From positions 1 through 50,574 of the forward strand of contig JBJHDF010000027.1 in NCBI GenBank assembly GCA_050486405.1: a stretch of 50,574 bases of DNA, given 5' to 3'. This DNA comes from JBJHDF01 sp050486405 (GTDB lineage Bacteria; Pseudomonadota; Gammaproteobacteria; Pseudomonadales; Cellvibrionaceae). The notes under the pieces were generated by a model. It did not search any database and had not been told where the DNA came from. It saw only the letters and a program-made list of their open reading frames with translations. Made by a program: the position numbers and the translations under genes. This document shows positions 8,990 through 18,120 of this stretch, piece after piece; the stretch's first letter is position 1; each line of letters begins with the position of its first letter.

Positions 8990-9010
8990 CCACCCTGGGA
9001 GAGTACTGCC

Positions 9011-10894
9011 GTGTTTGATCGATACCTGTCCATAATCCTATCTGCCGCCCTGAGCCTGGGTGCCGGGTCGGCGCTGGCTGTCGAGGCGCCCGAACCTATC
9101 CAGGACCTGGTGATAACCGGGGAGCGGGTGCCCCACGAGGCCATTTCCCAAAGTACGGTGATCGAGGTGGAGGAACTGCGTCAGCGCAACAGCGCCAGCA
9201 CCCTGGAATTGCTGCGCCATACCCCGGGGCTGGACGTGTTCCAGCGCGGCGGCCCCGGCGGCACTGCCGAGGTACAGATTCGCGGCGCCGAGGCCAAGCA
9301 TACGGTGGTCACCGTGGATGGGGTCAGGGTCAGCGACACCACGGACCCCAAGGGCGGCGGCTTTGACTTTGGCCTGATCAACCCCGATGACATAGAGCGC
9401 ATCGAAGTGCTGCGCGGTTCACTGTCTTCGCTATACGGCTCGGAGGCGCTGGCCGGTGCCATCAATATCGTCACTCGCCGCCCCGAACCGGGCATGGCCG
9501 CCACGGCCAGGGTGGAGGCCGGCTCCTATGAGTCCCGTCGCGCCCATGTCTCGCTGGAAGGCGGCGCGCTCGATGGCGTGCGGGGGCGCCTGAGCCTGGC
9601 ACACCTGGACAGCGGTGAGCCGGTACCCGGCTCCAGCGCCCAGGTGGATTCCGTGCGCGGCGCACTGGACTGGTCGCCCACCGAACAGCGGACGCTGGAC
9701 CTGCGGCTGAGCTATGCCCAGCGCGATAGAACCAGCTACCCCATGGCCAGCGGCGGCTCGCGTTACGCCGTCAACCCGCAGTTGGAGGAGGCCAGCGCTG
9801 AGGAATTCAGCGCCCAGTTGGGTTGGCGCGAACGGCTTGATGAGCGAACCTCGCTGACGGTGCGCTTGGCCACTTTCGAGCGCGAAGAGGACGTGGATAC
9901 CCCGGGGATTCCCGATGGTGTCCTGCCTGGCCGGCCGGGCATGGTGAGCAATGCCCGTATCTCCCGCCATCGCCTGACGGCGGATGGCAACTGGCAGCCG
10001 CTGGATAATCTGGAGGTGGCCGGCGGTGGCGAGTACCAGCGCGAGTCCGGCGAGGTTGACGCGGTGCTGGATATGGGCGTGCCCATTCCCGCAGCCTTCG
10101 ATCTGGAACGGGACAATCTGGGCGCCTTTGTCGAGGGCCGCTATCGCGGCGCGCAGGGTGTGGAGTTGTTCGTCAGCGCCCGGGTGGACCGGCCCGAGTC
10201 CCACAGCACCGAGTCCAGCGCCAAGGTGTCGCTCGCCTATGACTTTGCCGAGCGGGATACCCGAATCGGTGCCAGCTGGGGCAACGGTTTCAAGCTGCCC
10301 ACCTTCTACGCGCTGGGTGATCCGCTGGTGGGTAACCCGGAGTTGGAGCCCGAATCCAGCCACACCACAGAAGTGTACATTCGCCAGCGACTGTTGGATC
10401 AGCGCCTGTACTGGAATCTGGCCGCGTTTCGCACCCGCTACGACGATCTTTTGGATTTCGACTTTGCCACCTTCCGCATGGTCAATCGCGAACAACTGGC
10501 AGTGGACGGCGTGGAGCTGGATTTCACGGGGCAGTGGAGCGACCGCTTCAGTGGCGGCGGACACCTGACTCTGCTCGACTATTCCGGCGAGGCCGGCCAG
10601 CCAGTGGAGCGCGCCAAGCGGCGCGGTGGTCTGTTTGGTCAGTGGCAACACGAGCGGTGGCAGGCCCGCCTGCAGTGGCTGTACATGGGCAGCCGGCCCA
10701 GCATGTCGGTGCCCACCGGCGAGGTGGCGCTGTCTTCCTTTCAGCGCTGGGATCTGGCGCTGCAGCGCGAACTGTCGAGCCGGGTCAATCTGTCCGTCAA
10801 CCTCGATAACCTGACCGATACCGATTATCAGGAGGAGGCGGGGTTTCCGTCGCCGGGGCGGATACTGCGCCTGGGCCTGGGCGTGCGTCTGTAA
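9011..10894 (+). CDS. BtuB-like TonB-dependent outer-membrane receptor
   Basis: 627 residues from the GTG at 9011, chosen because it directly precedes a signal peptide (hydrophobic core, then GSALA cleavage region) and follows GGGAGAG. The mature N-terminus has a short TonB-box-like segment (QDLVITG), then a plug domain with TVDGVRVSD and VLRGSLSSLYGSEALAGAINIVTR, the classic plug signature. A 22-strand barrel follows, with LDNLTDTDYQEEAGFPSPGR near the end as in BtuB-type receptors. It imports a chelated metal or a cofactor across the outer membrane using TonB energy. The ligand could be cobalamin, but the neighbouring DUF3299/ABC genes and the lack of a cobalamin riboswitch make a metal such as zinc or copper equally possible. 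It is convergent with the DUF3299 gene (9-bp gap). Confidence 0.88.
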   Translation: MFDRYLSIILSAALSLGAGSALAVEAPEPIQDLVITGERVPHEAISQSTVIEVEELRQRNSASTLELLRHTPGLDVFQRGGPGGTAEVQIRGAEAKHTVVTVDGVRVSDTTDPKGGGFDFGLINPDDIERIEVLRGSLSSLYGSEALAGAINIVTRRPEPGMAATARVEAGSYESRRAHVSLEGGALDGVRGRLSLAHLDSGEPVPGSSAQVDSVRGALDWSPTEQRTLDLRLSYAQRDRTSYPMASGGSRYAVNPQLEEASAEEFSAQLGWRERLDERTSLTVRLATFEREEDVDTPGIPDGVLPGRPGMVSNARISRHRLTADGNWQPLDNLEVAGGGEYQRESGEVDAVLDMGVPIPAAFDLERDNLGAFVEGRYRGAQGVELFVSARVDRPESHSTESSAKVSLAYDFAERDTRIGASWGNGFKLPTFYALGDPLVGNPELEPESSHTTEVYIRQRLLDQRLYWNLAAFRTRYDDLLDFDFATFRMVNREQLAVDGVELDFTGQWSDRFSGGGHLTLLDYSGEAGQPVERAKRRGGLFGQWQHERWQARLQWLYMGSRPSMSVPTGEVALSSFQRWDLALQRELSSRVNLSVNLDNLTDTDYQEEAGFPSPGRILRLGLGVRL

Positions 10895-10903
10895 CGGCCG
10901 CCG

Positions 10904-11566
10904 CTACTCGGTGTATTCCACCACGCTGTCGGCCACCAGCGAATAGGACGCCAGCGCCAGGTCGTTTTCCACCGTTTCGGTTTTCAGGGTGCCGGTGATC
11001 CAGAAAGGTGTGTAGAGCGCATCCAGTTGCAGCCCCGGTGCATACTCGACAAATATGATCTGGTTGGGCGGTGGCGGCGGCACGTGAATACAGGCGCCGT
11101 AGTAGGGCACCAGAAAGAATTCGCTGATGCGCATGTCGTCGTCGAACTCCAGCGGCACCACAAAGCCGGGCAGACGAACTTTGGTGTTGTTGTACTCCGG
11201 GCGCACCCGGGTGGAAACCAGGGCATCCATCCAGGTGCGCTCGCCGTTGGCCTGCCGCTCGGCGTCGGCCATGGCTTGGGCGATGGCGCCTTCGACACTG
11301 TCGGCCAGGGAGTTTCCCGTCGCTGGCGGGGCATCCGGAAACGCCTGGCCGCCCTCCAGCACATTGCCGGAAAAATCGTCATCTTCCGGGTAATAGCCGT
11401 GGTCGATAGCGGGCATTTCCATCAGCAGCCGCAGGTCCTCTTCCGGCATCAGGTCGGTCCATTCCAGGTTGATGACTGAACCTGCGTGGGCGGTGGCGGT
11501 CAGTTGTAAGCAAACTGTCAGCAGGCAGACAAAAGTGCCTGAGCCGGTTAATCTGGGAAACTTCAT
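10904..11566 (-). CDS. DUF3299-domain periplasmic protein
   Basis: 220 residues with a clear Sec signal peptide (hydrophobic segment then TAHAG, cleavage after AHA). The start is supported by GAGG 8 nt upstream. The mature protein has the DUF3299 pattern: an N-terminal LEWTDLMPEEDL segment, then KVRLPGFVVPLEFDDD, a FFLVPYYGACIHVPPPPPNQ block and FWITGTL. The Cys-His-Pro-rich segment looks suited to metal binding. Proteins of this family are recurrently encoded beside LolD/FtsX-type ABC genes, as here, and to my recollection beside zinc-responsive sets in vibrios. A periplasmic metal-handling role is therefore inferred, not shown. It is divergent from the ABC ATPase with only 21 bp between the two start codons. 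Confidence 0.8.
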   Translation of the reverse strand: MKFPRLTGSGTFVCLLTVCLQLTATAHAGSVINLEWTDLMPEEDLRLLMEMPAIDHGYYPEDDDFSGNVLEGGQAFPDAPPATGNSLADSVEGAIAQAMADAERQANGERTWMDALVSTRVRPEYNNTKVRLPGFVVPLEFDDDMRISEFFLVPYYGACIHVPPPPPNQIIFVEYAPGLQLDALYTPFWITGTLKTETVENDLALASYSLVADSVVEYTE

Positions 11567-11587
11567 ACTAGCCTCAATCGGGAATGC

Positions 11588-12298
11588 ATGGTTGCTGTAA
11601 CTGATTCATCGTCATCTCTCGCCATTGCCGTGCGCGATCTGGGTTTTTCCTGGTCGCGCCGTCAGCCGCCGTTGCTGAACATTCCGCTGCTGGAAGTTCC
11701 CCGGGGTGAGCGGCTGTACATCTACGGCCCGTCCGGCTGCGGCAAGAGCAGCCTGCTCAACCTGCTGGCCGGGGTCAACACGGCGGATCAGGGGCAGATA
11801 CAAATACTGGGGCAGGACTTGCAGGCCCTGTCCCAGCGCCGGCGGGACCGCTTTCGCGCCCGGCACATCGGCGTGATTTTTCAGCAGTTTAACCTGATTC
11901 CCTATCTCAGTGTGCTGGATAATGTGCTGCTGGCGGCCCACTTTGCCCGCCTGACCCTGCCGCCACCGGCGCGGCGCGAGCGGGCGCTGGCACTGCTGGA
12001 CGGCCTGGGTTTGAGCGGCGATCTGGCCACGCGCGGCGCCCGCCATCTGAGTGTGGGACAACAACAGCGCGTGGCGGTTGCACGGGCGCTGATCAGCGAG
12101 CCGGAAATTCTGCTGGCGGACGAGCCCACCTCGGCTCTGGACAGCGACAGCCGCGACGCCTTTATGCAGGTGCTGCTGGCGGTGGCCGAGCGGGCGGGCA
12201 GCACCCTGGTGTTTGTCAGCCACGACCGGAGCCTGGCCGATCACTTCGACCGCAGCCTGGATCTGCGCGCCCTGCAGGGCGAGGTGGTCTCATGCTGA
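11588..12298 (+). CDS. ABC transporter ATPase, LolD/MacB-like
   Basis: 236-residue nucleotide-binding subunit. Walker A GPSGCGKS is at residues 47-54, the Q-loop at VIFQQFNLIPYLSV, the signature at LSVGQQQRVAVARAL, Walker B at ILLADEPTSALD and the switch His at FVSHD. It belongs to the LolD/FtsE/MacB group that works with FtsX-type permeases rather than with solute-binding proteins. Its stop overlaps the start of the permease gene (ATGCTGA), so the two are translationally coupled. It is divergent from the DUF3299 gene with a 21-bp gap. Its ribosome site is weak, so transcription may start inside the opposite gene's 5' end. Confidence 0.93.
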   Translation: MVAVTDSSSSLAIAVRDLGFSWSRRQPPLLNIPLLEVPRGERLYIYGPSGCGKSSLLNLLAGVNTADQGQIQILGQDLQALSQRRRDRFRARHIGVIFQQFNLIPYLSVLDNVLLAAHFARLTLPPPARRERALALLDGLGLSGDLATRGARHLSVGQQQRVAVARALISEPEILLADEPTSALDSDSRDAFMQVLLAVAERAGSTLVFVSHDRSLADHFDRSLDLRALQGEVVSC

Positions 12299-13548
12299 TC
12301 AAACTGGCGCGCCTGAGCCTCTGGAACCGCCGCGCCACGGCGCTGCTGACGCTGCTGTCGCTGGTGGTCAGCGTCGCCCTGCTGCTGGGCATTGACCACC
12401 TGCGTCACCAGGCCAAGGACAGCTTCGGGCAGACGCTGTCCGGCACCGACCTGATCGTCGGCGCCCGGGGCGGCCAGCTCAACCTGCTGCTCTATTCCGT
12501 GTTCCGCATGGGCAACCCCACCAACAACATCAGTTGGCAGAGCTATCAGGAACTGGCCGGGCACCGGGCGGTGGCCTGGACCCTGCCCCTGTCCCTGGGC
12601 GACTCTCACCGTGGCTTCCGGGTACTGGGCACCACGCCCGAGTATTTTGAACACTACCGCTACGGCCAGCGACGCAACCTGAGCTTTGCCCAGGGGGCGC
12701 CCTTCGAGGATGTCTATGACGCGGTACTGGGCGCCCGGGTGGCCCGGGAACTGGGCTACAGCCTGGGTGAGGAAATCGTCATCGCCCACGGCCTGGGTGC
12801 GGTGAGTTTTGCCCGACACGAGGACAAGCCCTTTACCGTGGTGGGCATACTGGCGCCCACCGGCACGCCGGTGGATCGCACCGTGCACGTCAGTCTGGAG
12901 GGTATCGAAGCGATTCATATCGGCTGGCAGGACGGCGCCCCTCCCCGTCCCGGCCGAGCCCTGAGCCCGGAAGAAGCTGCCGCCCAGGATCTCACCCCGG
13001 AGAGTATTACCGCCGTGCTGGTGGGCCTGAACTCCCGCGCCGCCACCTTCGCTCTGCAGCGGCAGATCAATGACTACCGGGCCGAACCGCTGATGGCGGT
13101 GCTGCCCGGTGTGGCGCTGTCCGAGTTGTGGCAGATGCTCGCCATGGTGGAAAACCTGCTGCTGCTGATTTCCGCCATGGTACTGCTGGCGGCGCTGATC
13201 GGCATGGTCACCACCCTGCTCGCTTCCATGAAGGAGCGGCAGCGGGAAATGGCCGTGCTGCGGGCGGTGGGTGCCAGTCCCTTCTATCTCTTTGTGCTGG
13301 TGGAACTGGAAGTGATTCTGCTGGCGCTGCTGGGGGTGTTGGGTGGCATAGCCCTGCTGGCTCTGGGCCTCTGGCTGGCGCAGCCGCTGCTGCTGGATCT
13401 GGGGCTGTTCGTCAGCATCAATCCGCTGCAGGCGCACACGGCGGTGATCGCCGCCGTGATTCTCGGCCTGGCGGCCCTGTCGGGACTGGTGCCGGCCATC
13501 GCCGCTTATAGGCGTGTGCTGAGCGAGGGGCTGTCGCCGCGGGTTTGA
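12292..13548 (+). CDS. ABC transporter permease, FtsX family
   Basis: 418 residues with four transmembrane segments in the FtsX/LolC arrangement: one near residues 12-32, a large periplasmic domain of about 230 residues, then three helices in the last 140 residues. The segment SMKERQREMAVLRAVGAS between the second and third helices is the FtsX-family coupling region that contacts the ATPase. It overlaps the ATPase gene by 7 bp and ends 8 bp before the convergent ridA stop. Such type VII ABC systems extract lipids or proteins or transmit mechanical force; substrate import through this fold would be unusual. The partner DUF3299 and TonB receptor genes are the only hints to cargo. Confidence 0.9.
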   Translation: MLIKLARLSLWNRRATALLTLLSLVVSVALLLGIDHLRHQAKDSFGQTLSGTDLIVGARGGQLNLLLYSVFRMGNPTNNISWQSYQELAGHRAVAWTLPLSLGDSHRGFRVLGTTPEYFEHYRYGQRRNLSFAQGAPFEDVYDAVLGARVARELGYSLGEEIVIAHGLGAVSFARHEDKPFTVVGILAPTGTPVDRTVHVSLEGIEAIHIGWQDGAPPRPGRALSPEEAAAQDLTPESITAVLVGLNSRAATFALQRQINDYRAEPLMAVLPGVALSELWQMLAMVENLLLLISAMVLLAALIGMVTTLLASMKERQREMAVLRAVGASPFYLFVLVELEVILLALLGVLGGIALLALGLWLAQPLLLDLGLFVSINPLQAHTAVIAAVILGLAALSGLVPAIAAYRRVLSEGLSPRV

Positions 13549-13555
13549 TTCCCGG

Positions 13556-13939
13556 CTAGACCACCATCACCCCATCGGCTTCCACCAGCGCGCCCTTGGG
13601 CAGTTCGCTGATGCCGATGGCGGCCCGGGCCGGGTAGGGTTCGTCGAAGTACCGCGCCATCACTTCGTTGACCACGGGAAAGTTGGCCAGATCGGTCAGG
13701 TAGATATTCAGCTTGACGATGTTCTGCAGGTCGCCACCGGCGGCCTGGCAGACAGCGCGCAGATTGTTGAACACCTGCTCGGCCTGGGCGGCAAAGTCAC
13801 CGCTCACCAGCGTCATGGTCTGCGGGTCCAGCGGAATCTGGCCGGACAGGTAGACGGTGTTATTGACCTTGACGGCCTGGGAGTAGGTGCCGATGGCTTC
13901 GGGAGCCTGATCGCTGTGGATGGTGGCGCGGTTGGGCAT
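13556..13939 (-). CDS. ridA: RidA family enamine/imine deaminase
   Basis: 127-residue YjgF/YER057c/UK114 family protein that hydrolyses reactive enamine/imine intermediates released by PLP-dependent dehydratases, protecting the cell from 2-aminoacrylate. Family marks are AIGTYSQAVKVNNTVYLSGQIPLDP near the N-terminus and the C-terminal signature AARAAIGISELPKGALVE, which holds the substrate-binding Arg (in PARAAI). The start is supported by AGAGGAAG 6 nt upstream. It is the last gene of the gmk-rpoZ-spoT-ridA string on the minus strand, 27 bp after spoT, an arrangement common in gammaproteobacteria. Confidence 0.95.
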   Translation of the reverse strand: MPNRATIHSDQAPEAIGTYSQAVKVNNTVYLSGQIPLDPQTMTLVSGDFAAQAEQVFNNLRAVCQAAGGDLQNIVKLNIYLTDLANFPVVNEVMARYFDEPYPARAAIGISELPKGALVEADGVMVV

Positions 13940-13966
13940 TGCTCTTCCTCTTTAATTCTTGCTGCG

Positions 13967-16081
13967 CTAATTCTTGCTGCGCTGAATTTTCAGCACAAAA
14001 CTCATGTTGCGGATGCGGCGCATGATGTTGGCCAGATGCACGCGGTTCTGCACACCGATACACAGGTTGATCACGCTGTTGTGGGCGTCGCGTTCGTGCA
14101 CCTTGATGTGCTCGATGTTGGCGCCCTGTTCGGTGATGCGTGTGGCCAGGGTGGCGATTATACCTCGCTCCGAGGCCACCTCCACCCGTACGTCCACCAG
14201 AAACTCGCCGGTGACCGTGGGCGCCCAGTTTACCTGGCTGATTTTTTCCGGGTTGTTCCGTAGCTCAACGATATTGCGGCAGGTATCCTGGTGAATGACC
14301 AGCCCTTTGCCGGAACTGATGTGGCCGACAATGGGGTCGCCGGGAATGGGGCGGCAGCAGCCGGCAAAGGTGATCATCATGCCTTCGGAGGAATCGATGG
14401 TCAGCGGCGAATGAATGCTCATGCCGCGCGGCTTGATATCGGCGTCGGGTTTGAGCAGCTTGGCCACCGCGTAGGCGATGCGGTTGCCCATGCCGATATC
14501 TTCCAGCAGATCCTCCATGGATTTCATCTGGGTGGCGCGCAGCAGGTTTTCTTCCTGTTCCGGCGTCAGTTGTTCCAGATCCAGATTGATATCGCTCAGA
14601 GCGCGGCCCAGCATGCGCCGGCCCAGCGCCACCGATTGATGGTGCCGCTGGTTTTTCAGGAAGTGGCGAATGGCGCTGCGAGCCTTGCCGGACACCACAA
14701 AATTGAGCCAGTTGGGATTGGGTTGCGCGCCCTTGGCGGTGATGATGGACACCTTCTGGCCGCTGTGCAGCGGTTGCGACAGTGGCGCCAGCCGGCCATT
14801 GATGCGACAGGCTACGCAACTGTTGCCGATATCGGTGTGCACCGCGTAGGCGAAGTCCACCGGCGTGGCGCCGTGGGGCAGTTCGACGATGCGCCCCTTG
14901 GGCGTGAACACATAGACTTCGTCCGGGAAGAGATCGATCTTGACGTTCTCGATGAACTCCAGGGAGTCGCCGGCGCGGCGCTGCATTTCCAGCAGCCCCT
15001 GCACCCACTGTCGCGCCCGGTTGTGACTGGCGTTGACGTGTTCGTCACTGTTGGACTTGTAGAGAAAGTGGGCGGCAATACCGTGGTTGGCCATCTCGTC
15101 CATTTCCTTGGTGCGGATCTGCACTTCGATGGGCACGCCGTGCATGCCCACCAGCACCGTGTGCAAAGACTGATAGCCGTTGGCCTTGGGAATGGCGATA
15201 TAGTCCTTGAATTCACCGGCCACGGGTTTGTAGAGATTGTGAATCACCCCCAGTGCCCGGTAGCAGGCGTCCACGCTGTCGACAATGATGCGGAAGGCGT
15301 AGACATCCATGATCTCCTTGAAAAATTTTTTCTTGGTGCGCATCTTCTGATAGATGCTGAACAGATGTTTTTCGCGGCCGATCACCAGCGCGGTGACGTT
15401 TTCCTTCAGCAGGCGTTGTTCAATGGCCGCCTGAATCTGCTCCACCAGTTCCTTGCGATTGCCGCGCGCGGTTTTCAGCGCCGCCTGCAGGCGGCTGGCG
15501 CGCAGGGGATACATGGAGTAAAAGCCCCGATCCTCGAATTCCAGGCGCATATCGTTCATGCCCAGGCGGTGGGCAATGGGAGCGTAGATTTCCAGGGTTT
15601 CCTTGGCGATGCGGCGTTTCTTTTCCGGCGGCATGGCGCCGAGGGTGCGCATGTTGTGCAGCCGGTCGGCCAGCTTGACCAGAATCACGCGCAGGTCGTT
15701 GGCCATGGCCAGAGCCATCTTCTGAAAGTTTTCCGCCTGCTTTTCTGCCTGGGATTCGAACTCGATCTGGGTAAGCTTGCTGACGCCGTCCACCAGCTCG
15801 GCCACCGTCTCGCCAAACTGGCGGGAGATGGCTTTTTTGCTGATGCCGGTGTCTTCGATTACGTCGTGCAGCATGGCGGCCATCAGGCTCTGATGGTCCA
15901 TGTGCATGCCGGCGAGGATGTCCGCCACCGCCAGGGGATGGGTGATATAGGACTCGCCACTGCGCCGTTTCTGGCCGTCGTGGGCCTGTTCGGCATAGTA
16001 GTAAGCCCGCTTCACCAGATTGATGTGAGGGGGCTCCAGGTAGGAAGACAGCCTGTGACTCAGCGCATCGATGGTTTGCAA
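13967..16081 (-). CDS. spoT: Bifunctional (p)ppGpp synthetase/hydrolase SpoT
   Basis: 704 residues, the size of E. coli SpoT. The start is TTG at 16081, preceded by a strong GGAGG 6 nt upstream; it places the hydrolase HD pair at H72-D73, the same numbers as E. coli SpoT. Domains in order are the HD hydrolase (about 40-160, HDVIEDTG and DRLHNMRTL), the RelA/SpoT synthetase (about 240-350, VYAFRIIVDS and VEVQIRTKEMD), TGS (about 388-450, VYVFTPKGRIVELP), a Cys-containing ZFD/RIS region (AGCCRPIPGDPIVG) and a C-terminal ACT domain (about 630-704). It makes and degrades ppGpp in response to starvation. Both catalytic halves look complete. It lies 30 bp downstream of rpoZ in the same operon. Confidence 0.97.
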   Translation of the reverse strand: MQTIDALSHRLSSYLEPPHINLVKRAYYYAEQAHDGQKRRSGESYITHPLAVADILAGMHMDHQSLMAAMLHDVIEDTGISKKAISRQFGETVAELVDGVSKLTQIEFESQAEKQAENFQKMALAMANDLRVILVKLADRLHNMRTLGAMPPEKKRRIAKETLEIYAPIAHRLGMNDMRLEFEDRGFYSMYPLRASRLQAALKTARGNRKELVEQIQAAIEQRLLKENVTALVIGREKHLFSIYQKMRTKKKFFKEIMDVYAFRIIVDSVDACYRALGVIHNLYKPVAGEFKDYIAIPKANGYQSLHTVLVGMHGVPIEVQIRTKEMDEMANHGIAAHFLYKSNSDEHVNASHNRARQWVQGLLEMQRRAGDSLEFIENVKIDLFPDEVYVFTPKGRIVELPHGATPVDFAYAVHTDIGNSCVACRINGRLAPLSQPLHSGQKVSIITAKGAQPNPNWLNFVVSGKARSAIRHFLKNQRHHQSVALGRRMLGRALSDINLDLEQLTPEQEENLLRATQMKSMEDLLEDIGMGNRIAYAVAKLLKPDADIKPRGMSIHSPLTIDSSEGMMITFAGCCRPIPGDPIVGHISSGKGLVIHQDTCRNIVELRNNPEKISQVNWAPTVTGEFLVDVRVEVASERGIIATLATRITEQGANIEHIKVHERDAHNSVINLCIGVQNRVHLANIMRRIRNMSFVLKIQRSKN

Positions 16082-16111
16082 CGCTTGCCTCCGTAGGCCG
16101 TCCCGGCGGCC

Positions 16112-16366
16112 TTACAACTCGTTGTCGTACACCGGCTCACTGCTGCGGATGGGCATGGGCTCGTCCTTTTCCAGCAGAATGCTGGCGTCGATCAGGCCCT
16201 CCTCGATCTCGCGCAGGGCGATGATGGTGGGCTTGTCGTTGTCCTCGGGTACCAGCGGATCCTTGCCGCCCACGGCCAGTTGGCGGGCCCGCTTGCTGCT
16301 GACCATGACCAGCTCAAAACGGTTGTCCACGTGATCCAGACAATCTTCAACAGTGATTCGTGCCAT
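16112..16366 (-). CDS. rpoZ: DNA-directed RNA polymerase omega subunit
   Basis: 84-residue omega subunit, which helps assemble RNA polymerase and forms part of ppGpp site 1. Conserved blocks are MARITVEDCLDHVDNRFELV, VSSKRARQL and KPTIIALREIEEGLI. Length and sequence match the gammaproteobacterial family. It sits between gmk (110 bp upstream) and spoT (30 bp downstream), the classic order. Confidence 0.97.
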   Translation of the reverse strand: MARITVEDCLDHVDNRFELVMVSSKRARQLAVGGKDPLVPEDNDKPTIIALREIEEGLIDASILLEKDEPMPIRSSEPVYDNEL

Positions 16367-16476
16367 AACAATTCAGTACCTGTAAATTTGACCATGCCGC
16401 CAGACCCGGGTTTCCGGGCGGCGGCCAGAGGGTTATTGTACAACAAATCGGCGAAAAGATCGGCGCCCGGCGGCGT

Positions 16477-17094
16477 TCAGGACAGCAATTCCTGCAGCAG
16501 GGCCCGGTGACGGACGGACTGGCGGTTCAAGCGCAGGTGCTGGCTGGTGATCAGGGCCTGAAACTGGGCCAGGGCGGTGGTGAAGTCGTCGTTGACGATC
16601 AGGTAGTCGGCTTCCACATAGTGCTGGATTTCGTTGATGGCACCGGCCATGCGCGCCTCGATCACCTTGGGGTCGTCCTGGCCGCGGCCGGTCAGGCGTT
16701 CGCGCAGACTGGCCAGGGACGGCGGCAGAATGAACAAGCTTACCGTGTCCGGCATCAGCCGGCGCACCTGGGCCGCCCCCTGCCAGTCGATCTCCAGGAT
16801 CACGTCCAGTCCCTCGGTCAGCTTGGTTTGCACCCAGCGCTGCGAGGTACCGTAGCGGTTGCCGAACACCTGCGCCTGCTCCAGGAATTCGCCGCGCTCG
16901 AGCATCCCCTCGAAGGCCTCCTGGTCCACAAAGTGGTAGTTCACACCGTCGACTTCGCTCGGGCGCCTGGGTCGGGTGGTGTGTGATATGGACACGCACA
17001 CTTCCGGATTGGATTCCACCAACGCCTTCACCAGACTGGTTTTGCCGGCGCCGGAGGGCGCGGACACGGTGAAAAGGGTGCCGGGGCTGCTCAT
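16477..17094 (-). CDS. gmk: Guanylate kinase
   Basis: 205-residue cytoplasmic enzyme converting GMP and ATP to GDP and ADP. The P-loop APSGAGKTS is at residues 12-20, then the GMP-binding segment SISHTTRPRRPSEVDGVNYHF, and EIDWQGAAQVR and RLTGRGQDD for the lid. The start is supported by AGGAG 8 nt upstream. It is the first gene of the gmk-rpoZ-spoT-ridA string, so GMP phosphorylation, ppGpp metabolism and omega are coexpressed. Confidence 0.97.
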   Translation of the reverse strand: MSSPGTLFTVSAPSGAGKTSLVKALVESNPEVCVSISHTTRPRRPSEVDGVNYHFVDQEAFEGMLERGEFLEQAQVFGNRYGTSQRWVQTKLTEGLDVILEIDWQGAAQVRRLMPDTVSLFILPPSLASLRERLTGRGQDDPKVIEARMAGAINEIQHYVEADYLIVNDDFTTALAQFQALITSQHLRLNRQSVRHRALLQELLS

Positions 17095-17200
17095 GGATCG
17101 ACTCCTGACCGGGGATTGCGAGGGGCTATATTATGGCACAGGCTGCCGGGGACTTCAGGCTGCGCGGCAGCCGACAAAGCCGCCCCCTGGGGGGCGACAA

Positions 17201-18073
17201 CTAGGTTGCGTTGGCTATCTGACCAAACCGCCCCGATTGATAATCGCGCACCGCCTGCTCGATCTCGGCTTGCGTGTTCATCACAAAGGGGCCGTAACCC
17301 ACGATGGGTTCGTCGATGGGCTCACCGCTCAACAGCAGCACCACCGCATCGTTGTTGGCCTCGATCACCAGCTCGCTGCCATCACGGCTGAGGGTAACCA
17401 GATCAGCGTCGCGGGCGACCTGCTCGCCGTTGATCTGCACCGTGCCGCGCAACACCACCACACCAGTGGTCCAGCCTTCGGGCAATGACAGGCTCGTCTT
17501 GGTGCCGCCTTTCAGGCGCAGGTCCCAGACATTCATAGGCGAAAAGGTCTGCGCCGGGCCGGTCGCGTCGCCGTAGCGCCCGGCGATCACCCGCACGCGG
17601 CCGGCGCCGTCGGGCAGGTCCACACCGGGAATCTGCGCATCGGTAATACCCTGATAGCGCGGCGGTGTCATCTTGTCTTTCGCCGGCAGGTTTACCCACA
17701 GCTGCACCATCTCCAGCGTGCCGCCGGACTCGGTAAAGGCCGGGCTGTGAAACTCCTCGTGCAGAATGCCGGCGCCCGCCGTCATCCACTGTACGTCGCC
17801 GGGGCCAATCACTCCGCCGTGGCCCGCGCTGTCCTTGTGTGCCACCTCACCCGAGTAAACAATGGTGACCGTCTCGAATCCCCGGTGCGGGTGCTGCCCC
17901 ACCCCGCGCGGCCGTGTCGCCGGGCTGAAATCCCGGGGGCCGGCGTAATCCAGCAGCAGAAACGGACTCATGGCTTCCGGGTGACTGCTGTAGCTGAACA
18001 GCGAGCGCACCGGAAAGCCGTCGCCCACCCAGTGGCCGGAGCCGGAAGTTACACGTTCAATTACCGTTTTCAT
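17201..18073 (-). CDS. Pirin family protein
   Basis: 290-residue two-domain cupin of the pirin/YhhW family. Likely iron ligands are H61 and H63 (HPHRGFETVT), H105 and E107 (GILHEEFH), the usual His-His-His-Glu set. The C-terminal cupin is complete. Several members have quercetin 2,3-dioxygenase activity; the cellular substrate is unknown. The start has GAAGGAGAG 4 nt upstream. It is divergent from a LysR regulator across 130 bp containing TCGTTCC-type repeats, so that regulator probably controls it, an arrangement common for pirins. A GC-rich inverted repeat in the 106 bp downstream may separate it from gmk. Confidence 0.92.
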   Translation of the reverse strand: MKTVIERVTSGSGHWVGDGFPVRSLFSYSSHPEAMSPFLLLDYAGPRDFSPATRPRGVGQHPHRGFETVTIVYSGEVAHKDSAGHGGVIGPGDVQWMTAGAGILHEEFHSPAFTESGGTLEMVQLWVNLPAKDKMTPPRYQGITDAQIPGVDLPDGAGRVRVIAGRYGDATGPAQTFSPMNVWDLRLKGGTKTSLSLPEGWTTGVVVLRGTVQINGEQVARDADLVTLSRDGSELVIEANNDAVVLLLSGEPIDEPIVGYGPFVMNTQAEIEQAVRDYQSGRFGQIANAT

Positions 18074-18120
18074 CGCACTCTCCTTCCTTTTCGGCTAGTT
18101 GACAAATATAGTGTATATTC

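Noticed and set aside
8885..9010. Cobalamin riboswitch in front of the BtuB-like receptor
   Set aside because: The region is too short and lacks the B12-box and conserved core; only a simple GC hairpin is present.
9431..10651. Long minus-strand open frame opposite the TonB receptor gene
   Set aside because: GC-rich third-position shadow of a clear receptor gene; low-complexity composition and no family resemblance.
12241..13437. 398-codon minus-strand frame opposite the FtsX permease
   Set aside because: Gln/His/Gly-rich shadow of a membrane protein gene.
14291..16096. 601-codon plus-strand frame opposite spoT
   Set aside because: Antisense shadow of a highly conserved gene; repetitive His/Gly/Val-rich translation.
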